25,540 nt of DNA from Sphingobacteriales bacterium (GTDB lineage Bacteria; Bacteroidota; Bacteroidia; Chitinophagales; Chitinophagaceae). A program made the position numbers and the translations under genes. Positions 9,801 to 18,213 of the stretch are shown here, piece by piece. The stretch lies in NCBI GenBank assembly GCA_947463665.1, contig CANHUD010000005.1, positions 1 through 25,540 of the forward strand, read 5' to 3'. Under the pieces are notes generated by a model. The model was not told where the DNA came from. It saw only the letters and a program-made list of their open reading frames with translations, and made no database searches. Numbering within the stretch: position 1 is the stretch's first letter; each line of letters opens with the position of its first letter.

Positions 9801-10014
9801 TGATATATCACGGGATTTATCTGAGGGCTGGGAAGAAACAGCGCTTACCCTTGAAGGATTCAGCAAGTGGATATGGGATCTTGATCTTATTCAAAATAAC
9901 GGGACGAATATGTTATTGAGCGTGGATGAAGCAGGCGGAATGTTTCAATGGAATACACGAATTGAAGACCTGTTTGACCAATTGAAACAAAAGAAAAATA
10001 AACTCAATCAATAG
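6841..10014 (+). CDS. Membrane-anchored nSTAND1-type NTPase with WD40-like repeats
   Basis: A 1057-residue signal-transduction ATPase. The N-terminal P-loop domain has a Walker A (AQAGTGKTS, Lys53, Thr54) and a Walker B LIVLDQFED (Asp147, Glu150); the DQFE form is typical of novel STAND family 1. A helical/winged-helix region follows, with the NPYLLRHWERLHQWI motif near 420-435 and the PKKVWADQF motif near 475 that end nSTAND1 modules. One membrane helix lies at about 525-542. Then come a charged Ala/Glu/Lys/Arg coiled coil (about 545-690) and divergent beta-propeller repeats of WD40 type (about 755-1040), for example LTAMLVDREAKQLITASMDNTARIYD. With one membrane pass, the ATPase domain is presumably cytosolic and the coiled coil and propeller on the other side, although other topologies cannot be excluded. 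It is the first gene of a four-gene operon, four bases from its paralogue. STAND proteins work as ligand-triggered oligomerising switches. The family call is firm; the role is unknown. Confidence 0.92.
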   Translation: MNVTNKVELPGLLPFTTGQRSSFFGRKRQVDDLLSIMQSSKCIALVAQAGTGKTSLVMAGLIPALEQGFSGIAGKQWAIAYCRTGLTPIENLAAALSAEHVLSDNGKSSLEQQEEITRQLRRDHSGLLRVVGESGIAGKRNLLIVLDQFEDVFQFAEHGKSRNEHWDLDVSLLVNNIARAVAAASAPVYVMIILRASYLPGMYRFRSLQEYLNAGLYTLPLLRQEDIRLVIRETFRMNDLKADDAVVNFLEQGYDQNAHHLPFLQWSIQKLVKCRKGNGTTEPLNQLDSGIRSETLAEVSEDIITQKDIDILGDITRGVPAELDMFYLSLPGYDQVLMRDVFRLLTKPGVIPDIRQPQTFLHLLEVTEVSREDLRKFLIELERFMPALLDFIQPFGKDLHPIREEEIRDDTLINIANPYLLRHWERLHQWIAEERESRDTYLTLSERALLYEQGKAGYLVPPDLEVIDQWFIRERPKKVWADQFNTLYPLAIQYLTQSKDAYRLMLDQKELERKREIQRIKKQRFYVLVFAGFMAMVMLYAFQEKLKAEKAEEDARHSLELANFEQARAKKAAKAASDSALAARKQRLIAVAEASNAEIARIEAVRLQEESKRKEEQVSILNGNLQTRISEVQEQRRIARENEDRATENKKRADANARMANDSRDYIAARSRIVTLLNRLNAESFLTPESRNSFTDTLIRLYGDYEQVSMRVHGKLKPFNELYQLLSRAEWKVQEGKSSVAASRRKVHSQRSGLRDIDVYDGKMAVAAGDDKTLVFLQADGGIKTYPTVLNQHRIRQVRFTEPGTVVFSNVNGELYVHRQNAVNPKEREVKLATLDEKIPVSLVVHSNKVFSVSNGYITVSDIKSGNSKKLTAPQGVRQMLELSDGSILLTTTGQLFLFNPVTESSIPLTVPSSISVRQLSAAASTSDYLFLGTVDGKILVCSPMSGNNINLLQTFSAHKTRLTAMLVDREAKQLITASMDNTARIYDISRDLSEGWEETALTLEGFSKWIWDLDLIQNNGTNMLLSVDEAGGMFQWNTRIEDLFDQLKQKKNKLNQ

Positions 10015-10018
10015 ATCA

Positions 10019-12820
10019 ATGCTCACATCCATACGTACGTTCTTACAGGAAAGCATTGGAATTGCTCAGGAAAAACTACACAGCAAACGCATACTGTTTC
10101 TACTGGGTAGTGGTGATATGGATCTCGACTGGCTCATCGAATTTTCTATTCTAAGCGGTTTAAAAAAAGGAAAGCCAGCCATCTTTCAAAATTGGTCAGA
10201 TGAGGTCAGTGACTCACTGAAACAACGAGAGAATCTTACCATTTTTAGGAATTGTCCAGCCTGGATAGAACAATTATCTGCTAATGAACTCGCATCTTTT
10301 ATAAAGGAGCTCACCAACGCGTCTGCATGGACATCTCCCGTTTTGTTCGACATGGGTGTTAACCCGGAAGCTGCTATTCAGGCGCTTCGTAAAATTTCCA
10401 GTGCAAACGCTCAGCTGAATCTGGGTATTCAGGTGAATCCCTCACTACCGAAGGAATTCAGCTATCCGGTACTCATCGAATTTCTCAGGCAGCAACAGAT
10501 TGAACCGGATGATGTACTAAAGGAAAGACTGGCTAAGGATGTAAAAGACGTTTCCCTGTCCTACACACATATCCGCATCTTTACTCAGCAGTGCGAACGA
10601 ATGCTTCGTGCAAAAGCCGGCGCGGAACAGCCACCCTTTGTGATGAGCACTGCCGATTATGATGAAGTAGGAACCGTACATTATTTCATCGAGTTCAGTG
10701 GAAAAGCCTTCCTTTCTCAGGCTGAATCTCTGATCGATGTACAAGCAATAGAATGGATTTTCCGTTCACTGGTTATCGTGCGCAATGGCGAACCATTTTC
10801 AATGGCGCTCACCATAGATGAAATAGCGGACCGAACCGGATTATCGGTAGAAAAAATCGCCCCTGTACTAAACCTGGGAGCTGATTTCGGATTTGATCTT
10901 CTTCGTTTGTCAGGAGGACAATACTCCATCATGCACCAGGCTGTTTTTCAGGAATGGTCTGATATGAAAACCTGGGTTGATCATGAAACGGAAGCCATTC
11001 AGCTACTTGTAAAATACAGACAACTCGCCCTGCAGCATGCGCATGGAAATGGGCATTTATTGAACGGAGTCCAGTTAGAGGAAGTAAACAGATGGAAACA
11101 GCAGAATAGCATACAGCCCGTATGGGCCGCTTCCTACATTCCGGACATTGAACTGGTGATGGGATATATTTCCGCATCTGAACAATCTTTCAGAGAACAG
11201 CAGGATGCCCAGGAAAAAGCAAGAACCCGAAGATTGAAATTCGCGTATCAGCTTGCCGGTGGTTCTGTGGTGATCGGGGTATTGATACTGATGCTTTCCA
11301 TGTGGGCATGGGGACAAAAAAAACAGGCAGAAACCCAGAAGTCCATTGCAGAGCTGGAAAAGAAAAGAAGCGATACCGCATACAGGCAAGCCGAAAAAAA
11401 CAGACTGGTAGCCGTTCAAATGCAGCGGGAAGCAGATATTTCTGCGCAGGAAGCCCTTAAACAGGCAACAATAGCCCGGATCGCAGAAACGGACGCCAGG
11501 AATCAGCAAAAAACTGCTGAAGCGGCAAAGAATATGGCGCTTGAATCCCTTCGAGCAGAAGAAAAGGCGAAAATTCAGGAGCTGGAAGCCAAGCGGGACG
11601 CCATCCGGCAAAGAGAACGGGCAGAGGGCAATGAAAAGAAGGCACGTAATGCTGAAATAGAAGCCACTGATAATGCCACAAGAGCGGACAGACTTCGTAT
11701 GCAGCAGGAGTCACGCGCCAATGCACTGGCCGTTTACGAGGACTTTGACAATGCCCAGTTCGAAGCCGGAAGAAGTAAAGCATCTCATGCGTATGAGCAG
11801 TTTGTGAGGAATGGCGGCAGCCGGTTCGACCGGGATATCCTCACGGTACTTATGGAAGGAGCCTTCCGTCATAAGCCATCCGTTTATATGACCCCGGTAC
11901 GCTTCCAGCCGTTACGTATGGCGGAACATGCCCCACAGCAACAGCTGGCCCTTTACGGAATGGATAAGAAAGTACGAATCTTTGATATGAATAACCGCAG
12001 TCTGAATAGCGGTATACTCATTACGGAAACACTCCGCGGGCTGGGTTTTGTGGACGATCGTTCGCTGCTTGGCGCAACTCCATCCTCTCTGCTCAGGCAA
12101 CTGTCTGATCCAAAGACTGCCAGTCTGCCGGCTATACTAACCGGAAAAGATATCCGTCAGTTCTTTACTTTTCAGGGTAAGCAAATGAACGTATGGGTTG
12201 CAACCGTAGATGCCGTTTATGCTTTTCAGTATTCAGCCTCCGTATTCCGATTGGTGGATTCGTTTGCTGTCAGAGAGATGACGAATCTCAGACATACCGG
12301 CGATTATTGGGTTTGTACCTCCGGTAATCAGTTGCTCCGGCTGGATGCATCGCAACGGAAATGGAAACTGGTATGTGCTCCCGGTAATAAATTAACAGCC
12401 CTTTCGGGAATCATCCGGAAGAACGAGATTGCAGCAGGGGATGAAGCAGGCAATCTGTATGTTGTGAACATACTAACTGGTGAGGTTATAGCTGAGAGGG
12501 CTAAATTACATATGTCGAGGATCAGCGGACTGGAAACGGTTCCTTTTAATACCGAAACAGATATTCTCGTATCCGCAGGGTACGATCATTATGTGCATAT
12601 TTTCTATGTGGAAACGGATCGTCTGGCTGCTACCGGTTTACCGTCTCCTGTTTCACTTCGGGAACACAAACGATGGATCACGGGGCTTTCCATTGATCCA
12701 AAGCAGCTCAGGGCCATTACCTGTAGTGTGGACGAACAAATCCGTTACTGGCCGCTTAATCCCGAAGACTTCCTCTACAAAGGAAATTTATCTATTTCTC
12801 CAACTTACAAAAAGAAATAA
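10019..12820 (+). CDS. Degenerate STAND-like WD40 membrane protein without P-loop
   Basis: A 933-residue paralogue of the preceding protein with the same order of parts. Residues 22-38 align with the Walker A region, but Lys53 and Thr54 of the paralogue are replaced by Asp35 and Leu36 (LLGSGDMDLDWLI). No DQFE Walker B is found. Equivalent landmarks remain: a winged-helix-like region about 240-310, MHQAVFQEWSDMKTWV near 315-330 and QPVWAASYI near 365. A membrane helix lies at about 411-431, a long Ala/Glu/Arg/Gln coiled coil at about 435-570 and WD40-like blades at about 610-925, ending with HKRWITGLSID and CSVDEQIRYWPL. It is therefore likely a pseudo-ATPase that pairs with the active protein through coiled coil or propeller, as inactive partners do in other AAA+/STAND pairs. 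It starts four bases after its neighbour and is three bases before the receptor gene, so coordinated expression is expected. Confidence 0.88.
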   Translation: MLTSIRTFLQESIGIAQEKLHSKRILFLLGSGDMDLDWLIEFSILSGLKKGKPAIFQNWSDEVSDSLKQRENLTIFRNCPAWIEQLSANELASFIKELTNASAWTSPVLFDMGVNPEAAIQALRKISSANAQLNLGIQVNPSLPKEFSYPVLIEFLRQQQIEPDDVLKERLAKDVKDVSLSYTHIRIFTQQCERMLRAKAGAEQPPFVMSTADYDEVGTVHYFIEFSGKAFLSQAESLIDVQAIEWIFRSLVIVRNGEPFSMALTIDEIADRTGLSVEKIAPVLNLGADFGFDLLRLSGGQYSIMHQAVFQEWSDMKTWVDHETEAIQLLVKYRQLALQHAHGNGHLLNGVQLEEVNRWKQQNSIQPVWAASYIPDIELVMGYISASEQSFREQQDAQEKARTRRLKFAYQLAGGSVVIGVLILMLSMWAWGQKKQAETQKSIAELEKKRSDTAYRQAEKNRLVAVQMQREADISAQEALKQATIARIAETDARNQQKTAEAAKNMALESLRAEEKAKIQELEAKRDAIRQRERAEGNEKKARNAEIEATDNATRADRLRMQQESRANALAVYEDFDNAQFEAGRSKASHAYEQFVRNGGSRFDRDILTVLMEGAFRHKPSVYMTPVRFQPLRMAEHAPQQQLALYGMDKKVRIFDMNNRSLNSGILITETLRGLGFVDDRSLLGATPSSLLRQLSDPKTASLPAILTGKDIRQFFTFQGKQMNVWVATVDAVYAFQYSASVFRLVDSFAVREMTNLRHTGDYWVCTSGNQLLRLDASQRKWKLVCAPGNKLTALSGIIRKNEIAAGDEAGNLYVVNILTGEVIAERAKLHMSRISGLETVPFNTETDILVSAGYDHYVHIFYVETDRLAATGLPSPVSLREHKRWITGLSIDPKQLRAITCSVDEQIRYWPLNPEDFLYKGNLSISPTYKKK

Positions 12821-12823
12821 CGT

Positions 12824-15748
12824 ATGTTCAGGCAATACTCTCTCGTGCTGCTATTTTCCCTGTTTTCTTTTTTGGGACAGGCTCAGCAATCCTCCCGGTG
12901 TGAGGACAACCTGGAACTGATGAAATCAGCGTATCTCATTGGCGACTTCCGTAAAGTGACCGATTCGCTGGGTAGTTGCCTTCGGAACAACAGCTACCGG
13001 CAGACGGATGCACGTGCACAGGCGCATGAGCTGCTGGCCCTAACGTACATTGCACTCGATTCTCTGGAAAAAGCAGAAGCAGAAATCAAGTCTATCATCG
13101 TTCTTAAACCCGGCTATTCTCAGCCTGCAGAACTTAAGAACATTGTATTTAAGGAGATATTTGATCGACTTTCACAGGAGGGTATAGACAGAAGGGTTAG
13201 CTCGGTTTCCAAAAAAGCGGAAGATATCAATTCAGCTCCTGCTTCAGTTGTTCTCATTACCCGAAATGAAATCATAGAAAGAGGGTATGTGGATATTGTG
13301 GATGCGATACAGGATCTGCCCGGTTTCGATGTAAACAAGATCTATGCGGTAACCTATGCTAATATCTTCCAATTAGGCTTTCGCCAGGAAAATACGGAAC
13401 GGACGCTGTTGATGGTGGATGGGGTAGAAGAAAATGATCTCTGGTTAAACTGGGCTTATCTGTCCAGGCAATATCCACTTTCTGCTATCAAGGCCATTGA
13501 AGTATTGTATGGACCATCTTCTACCATGTACGGTCCCCGTTCATTCGTAGGCGCAATCAATATCATTACCCTGGATCCAAGCGAAGATCCAACAGATCCG
13601 CTGCTAAAAAAGCAGAACCGTGGACGCGATGGGCAGTCGGCCAGCCTGCAGATGTACGGGAATGTACTGCAGGGCGGATTCAATACCCAAAGTGCAGATC
13701 TTACGCTTAATTTTCGCGGGAAGCCCGGTTCTAATCTCAGCATGCAGCTCACCGGAAGATATTATCGTTCCGATGAACACCGAATGGAAGGAGAGTTCTA
13801 TGATTACGATCCAAGTGACATTGATTCTTTTACATACCGGAAATTCAATATGACTGCCAGTAGCTGGGTGGGTGGACTTTCCCAGTACATGCAGGATATG
13901 CGCCTGCCCATGGTGAGTCCGTATTATTCAGTACTGCAAAATGCTACGGGAGATATAACCGCAATCAATCTCACGCAGGAAGGCATCAATCGTGCCCGTC
14001 AGCTCGACAAAGACGCATATACCGGAATGGTAAACGGGGCCCCGGTTGGCTATTCAAATGCAACAGAAGATTACTACATCGGATACAAATTGAAAGTATC
14101 TGATTTTACTTTCGGCTTCCGGCATTGGAAGCTTAAGGAGGGATTTAATTTTTATCAGGATATCAACGAAGCCGGTTCAAACAATGGATCGATGTGGGCT
14201 CCGATGAATACGACGGTGTACGCCAATGTTCAGAAGAAAGTAAGTGAGCATGCAGAGATCACTAACCTGACCAGCTTTAGCATGCACAGCCTGGGTAAGG
14301 AGTCGAATCGGGTAAATTTGATGGCTTTCGGCGATCCGGATACGAAACTTCATTTCGCGCATCTGTTGTTTCCGGATTCACTCTTTAGAGGTAAACCCGG
14401 TTATTCCAGACCTCAGGCCGAGTTGAATGGTACTGAAGGGGTTTTACAGCAGCGATTCTCACAGCTGGAGCACGGATGGCGAAATCGTTACTATTACTAT
14501 CAGGCCTTACAGGCCCGGAATGAACTTCGTTTCTTTTATACCAGTAAGGATAAAAAATTCGATCTTACGAGTGGCGTGGATATCCGCTATACACAAACCC
14601 AGGGTGATTATCTGATGTACCAGGATTTCGATTCCAAACAATCATCTGTGGCTCAGTTTATTGCCAAACAGGATTCCATCGCACTGGCTAAAGAACGGGG
14701 AATTGTAAACAACCAGCTTGCAGGAAGCAATGCATTTGATGTTTTTGATCTGGGTGTTTTTACCCAGCTCTCCTATAAATTTGCCAACCGTTTTTCCCTG
14801 ATTGCAGGTGCCCGTAGAGACCAGAACCGCATTCGAAATTCGGCAGGCTTCGGCACAAAAGTCTCTCCCCGCGTTGCAGTTGTTTACCAGCAGGGATTAT
14901 TTAATGCAAAAGCAATCTACTCCAAAGGAATACAAAGCGTTTCCCAATGGATGAAATATTCTACCGGTGGTGGCAGATCGCCTAATCCCGGCCTGCGTAC
15001 GGAAAACATTGATTACCTCAACCTGGAATTAAATGGTCGGACCCAGCAGGATCAGGCCAAAAGTAAATTCAGCTGGAATGCTGTTGGTTTCTGGTATTGG
15101 GTGAACAATGCAGTAGCCTCCGAAACGGTTACTATCAATAACACTAAGGTTAAAATGAATGTGCATACCGGTAGTTATGAGATCAAAGGGTTGATGACTA
15201 CCGTTCAGTATAAGCTTCTCCCTCGCGTGCTGCTGAATGTGAACCATACGTTTATCGATCCGATGCAAACGAGATCCAGAAACGATTCCACCATGAACGA
15301 TAAACGTCTGGGTGATATCGCTTCTCATCATATCAATGCCGGGCTTACTGCTTACACGGATAAGGCTGGTCCTTTCCGTATGTCCCTTAACCTGCGCGGT
15401 AATTATGTAGCGGGCAGAAAAGTAGGGGAGAATACCACCGTAAAGAAAAATCTCGGTGTTGATTCCAGCAGAACGCTCCCCGACTATCTCATCTTTCATG
15501 GTAATCTGGGCATAGCGGTGCGCAGTTTTCCCTACCTGCGTCTGGACCTTAGTGTGGAAAACCTCCTGGGCATGAACATACTTGACCCGAAACGCCGACT
15601 TTATTACCATGCAGGTCCACGCCAGGCGGAGGGTTCGTTTAATATGCCCTGGGGTGTACAGGATGGTTCTTACACCGATCAGAACGTGCCGTTTATGTCG
15701 CAACGCGGACGATTCATCCGTCTTCGCTTAACATATAATATTCATTAA
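12824..15748 (+). CDS. TonB-dependent outer-membrane receptor with helical N-terminal extension
   Basis: 974 residues. A signal peptide (LVLLFSLFSFLGQAQ) covers residues 1-21. Residues about 22-110 form a helical, TPR-like segment (MKSAYLIGDFRKVTDSLGSC, then LLALTYIALDSLEKAEAEI) in place of the usual carboxypeptidase-like beta domain. The plug domain starts near 135 with APASVVLITRNEI, followed by DAIQDLPGFDV (Leu165-Pro-Gly) and VLYGPSSTMYG (Tyr229-Gly-Pro), all diagnostic. The rest alternates polar and aromatic as in a 22-strand barrel and ends in RFIRLRLTYNIH. No SusD-like partner is adjacent, so glycan import is not implied. It sits between two inner-membrane STAND proteins and a carrier, with a three-base gap upstream and a one-base overlap downstream (TAATG). 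That context could mean a sensing role rather than simple uptake; this is inference. No TonB box was identified by eye. Confidence 0.93.
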   Translation: MFRQYSLVLLFSLFSFLGQAQQSSRCEDNLELMKSAYLIGDFRKVTDSLGSCLRNNSYRQTDARAQAHELLALTYIALDSLEKAEAEIKSIIVLKPGYSQPAELKNIVFKEIFDRLSQEGIDRRVSSVSKKAEDINSAPASVVLITRNEIIERGYVDIVDAIQDLPGFDVNKIYAVTYANIFQLGFRQENTERTLLMVDGVEENDLWLNWAYLSRQYPLSAIKAIEVLYGPSSTMYGPRSFVGAINIITLDPSEDPTDPLLKKQNRGRDGQSASLQMYGNVLQGGFNTQSADLTLNFRGKPGSNLSMQLTGRYYRSDEHRMEGEFYDYDPSDIDSFTYRKFNMTASSWVGGLSQYMQDMRLPMVSPYYSVLQNATGDITAINLTQEGINRARQLDKDAYTGMVNGAPVGYSNATEDYYIGYKLKVSDFTFGFRHWKLKEGFNFYQDINEAGSNNGSMWAPMNTTVYANVQKKVSEHAEITNLTSFSMHSLGKESNRVNLMAFGDPDTKLHFAHLLFPDSLFRGKPGYSRPQAELNGTEGVLQQRFSQLEHGWRNRYYYYQALQARNELRFFYTSKDKKFDLTSGVDIRYTQTQGDYLMYQDFDSKQSSVAQFIAKQDSIALAKERGIVNNQLAGSNAFDVFDLGVFTQLSYKFANRFSLIAGARRDQNRIRNSAGFGTKVSPRVAVVYQQGLFNAKAIYSKGIQSVSQWMKYSTGGGRSPNPGLRTENIDYLNLELNGRTQQDQAKSKFSWNAVGFWYWVNNAVASETVTINNTKVKMNVHTGSYEIKGLMTTVQYKLLPRVLLNVNHTFIDPMQTRSRNDSTMNDKRLGDIASHHINAGLTAYTDKAGPFRMSLNLRGNYVAGRKVGENTTVKKNLGVDSSRTLPDYLIFHGNLGIAVRSFPYLRLDLSVENLLGMNILDPKRRLYYHAGPRQAEGSFNMPWGVQDGSYTDQNVPFMSQRGRFIRLRLTYNIH

Positions 15749-18213
15749 TGCTCAATTCGTCCCGCAGCCATATTATTCGTTTTCTGTTTCCCGCCATGAT
15801 GTTTCTATCGTTGATCATGGGGGTTTTCATCTCCTTTTATTTCATTTTCGTAAACGATCAGTTTCCCCGGGAAGTGGGGGTTTCCAGGTTGTCTTACGCT
15901 TTTATTGCCTCTGGTTTTTTAGGTTATGGGATCACCTATATTTACAACCGTACAGAGGTTCGTTTAGGGTTCATGCGGGCAGCTACCCTGTATACGGCTT
16001 TTTTTGCTCTGTGTATAGGCTTGATCTGGGTTGGATATCATGTTGGCTGGAACAGACAGGCAGTAATTTTTCTTGCCTATACCTGGTTTTGGATGACAAG
16101 CAATTTCCTGAATCTGGTATTCTGGAAAATTCCGGCTTTGTATTTTGATCTTGGAGAAACCAAACAATACAATGGCTGGATCAGTACCGGGGAGGTTTTA
16201 TCAAGTATCCTTGCATATTCTCTGGTTTTTCAATTCACGTTCAGTGACCAGGTACTTCTGGCTATATCCGGCTCCTCCATGCTGGGCTTCCTGCTTGTTT
16301 TTTTGATGATCAGGTTACGGCTGGCTAATATCTTGCCAAAAAGCAGTCAAAAAAAAGCGCCGGTCCGGCCAAAAATCAGTCTGCAAACCGTTTGGAAGAA
16401 TGACTATTTCAAATTCATATCCGGTGCTATTTTCTTTTCCATCGTTATCCAGCTACTTGTAGATTACTCCCTGCTCGATGCTACCGCTCATGAAATGAAA
16501 GACGTAAAAGAGCGGAAGGCATTTCTTGCCTTTTGGTACATGATCATGCGCATCATGGAATTTGTACTGAAAACAGTTATTTCGAGAATAATCATCAAAG
16601 AACTTGGGCTATTCGTAGGACTGATCAGTATCATTTCTGCACTCAGCCTTATTGTGCTGGGAGGCGTTATTACACTCACCTCCGGCATTTCGGGTTCCAT
16701 CGTGATTTTCTCTACCCTGAACAAAGTATTGGAACGTTCTATCTTCCGGTCTATTTATGCTCCTACCATTAATGTACTGTACCAGGCTTATCCGTTGGAG
16801 ATTCGTTCCGTTAGCCAGAATTATGCAGATGGATATGGCAAAACCATCGGACAAATAACGGCCGGTTTACTCATCCTGATTTTATCCCAATTGCAGACCT
16901 ACAATACCCGGATCCTGTTGGTTTTTCTACTCATCTCTGTAATTCTGCTTCTTTGGTATCTTGTTTCCCGTAATCTTATCCGACAATACCGGGAGGAACT
17001 GAAATCGCTGATTTCCCGAATGAAGATTAGAACAAATGAATCCCCTGATAAAGCCGGGTTGCCTTCCGAAATCCGTCCGGTTCCGGTACTGGCTCATGCC
17101 AGCCTGAAGTCTTTACTGGGGACAGATTTATTTGAAAAAAAAGCAGGTAAAAACCTGGCATCCTTCCAGGAAACGGAACGATTATGGTTGCGGTCGCAGG
17201 AAACATTCAGGTACTCGAGGAATGAAAGCTTTACGAATGACCAGCTTATCGCCTGCCTTCAACTTCATTATTTCACACAACTTCCGGAACAGAACACGGG
17301 TAGTGCCCTTAGAACCCTGTTGCATACCGACCGGCTGCACTTTTCCACCATTCTTGCAGAAAGTGGATTGCGGATAAACGGAAGAGAATACAGTCGTCTG
17401 TATACCAGTCTGTTGCAGCGTGTAGTAGGAGATATGACCTATATTGCAGCCTGCCTGCAGGATCTGCGTGATGCAAATATCTCTCCTACACTGCTTAAAA
17501 TGCTGAGTTCCGAGCAGCTGCAGTGTAAATATGATCTGTTACATACCCTGCGGCTGGCGCATGATCCAAATGTGATCGATCAGATTAAGGCCATGATCCT
17601 GAAGGGCGACCAGAGCCAGGAAACGATTGCGTACGAACTGCTGGAACTTATGCTCAGTGATCAGGAGAAGAGCTGGGCATTGCCGGCATTAAGGGAACAA
17701 ACTCCAGGCCGGCTTTTACGGAAGCTTGAAGCTGATTTTCCGCAAACATCTCTGCCTACTTCAGAACGAATTTTATCTATACTGGGAAGAAATTCCCTTC
17801 AACTGACAGAATATACCCGTTGCCTGGCACTTCGAGACGCGTTCAAACAAAATATAGATAAGGAACTTTCGCAGCGGATCCTTGCCTTTGGGTATTACCC
17901 GGAACCGTTACTTCGTCAACTAGCCGTTCAATATGTCCAGCGGGAGCAGCCGGATAATTTTCAGGCATGGAAAGAAAAAACGGGTTATACTCTCCAAAAT
18001 GGATATCAACCCGAGGTTTTTCTTACATCTATTGATGAAAGAATAGCAGGTTTCCCGGACAAGCTGCCTATAATGCTTTTACATACTGTTCTCCGTGCTC
18101 AACTGGAAGGCCGGGACATTGCAGTTGAAAACGAAGTATATCACTGGATGATTCTGCGTTTCCCTGAACACGTACACATGCTGGATCCCATATTGATGAA
18201 GACATCTGCCTAA
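15748..18213 (+). CDS. ADP/ATP-translocase-like (MFS-fold) carrier fused to helical-repeat domain
   Basis: 821 residues. The first about 415 hold roughly twelve hydrophobic helices starting with FLFPAMMFLSLIMGVFISFY. Within them, NKVLERSIFRSIYAPTINVLY (near 326-345), then EIRSVSQNYADGYGKTIGQ, resembles the NTT/TLC nucleotide-transporter signature (a sibling of the MFS fold). Residues about 430-821 are soluble and made of antiparallel helical pairs (DMTYIAACLQDLRDANISPT, then QETIAYELLELMLSD), consistent with HEAT-like repeats. Similar NTT-HEAT fusions occur in Bacteroidota with unknown substrates, so nucleotide exchange should not be assumed. The ATG overlaps the stop of the receptor gene by one base, which suggests translational coupling. 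Its stop codon overlaps that of the convergent small membrane protein gene. Confidence 0.85.
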   Translation: MLNSSRSHIIRFLFPAMMFLSLIMGVFISFYFIFVNDQFPREVGVSRLSYAFIASGFLGYGITYIYNRTEVRLGFMRAATLYTAFFALCIGLIWVGYHVGWNRQAVIFLAYTWFWMTSNFLNLVFWKIPALYFDLGETKQYNGWISTGEVLSSILAYSLVFQFTFSDQVLLAISGSSMLGFLLVFLMIRLRLANILPKSSQKKAPVRPKISLQTVWKNDYFKFISGAIFFSIVIQLLVDYSLLDATAHEMKDVKERKAFLAFWYMIMRIMEFVLKTVISRIIIKELGLFVGLISIISALSLIVLGGVITLTSGISGSIVIFSTLNKVLERSIFRSIYAPTINVLYQAYPLEIRSVSQNYADGYGKTIGQITAGLLILILSQLQTYNTRILLVFLLISVILLLWYLVSRNLIRQYREELKSLISRMKIRTNESPDKAGLPSEIRPVPVLAHASLKSLLGTDLFEKKAGKNLASFQETERLWLRSQETFRYSRNESFTNDQLIACLQLHYFTQLPEQNTGSALRTLLHTDRLHFSTILAESGLRINGREYSRLYTSLLQRVVGDMTYIAACLQDLRDANISPTLLKMLSSEQLQCKYDLLHTLRLAHDPNVIDQIKAMILKGDQSQETIAYELLELMLSDQEKSWALPALREQTPGRLLRKLEADFPQTSLPTSERILSILGRNSLQLTEYTRCLALRDAFKQNIDKELSQRILAFGYYPEPLLRQLAVQYVQREQPDNFQAWKEKTGYTLQNGYQPEVFLTSIDERIAGFPDKLPIMLLHTVLRAQLEGRDIAVENEVYHWMILRFPEHVHMLDPILMKTSA

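Noticed and set aside
11075..11611. A 178-residue minus-strand open frame rich in Phe/Leu/Cys inside the second STAND gene
   Set aside because: It is the antisense image of a coiled-coil coding region; Lys/Glu-rich repeats read backwards give Phe/Leu-rich frames.
15029..15703. A 224-residue minus-strand open frame inside the TonB receptor gene
   Set aside because: It lies wholly antisense to a clear barrel-coding frame, has no recognisable domain, and such shadow frames are common in this composition.
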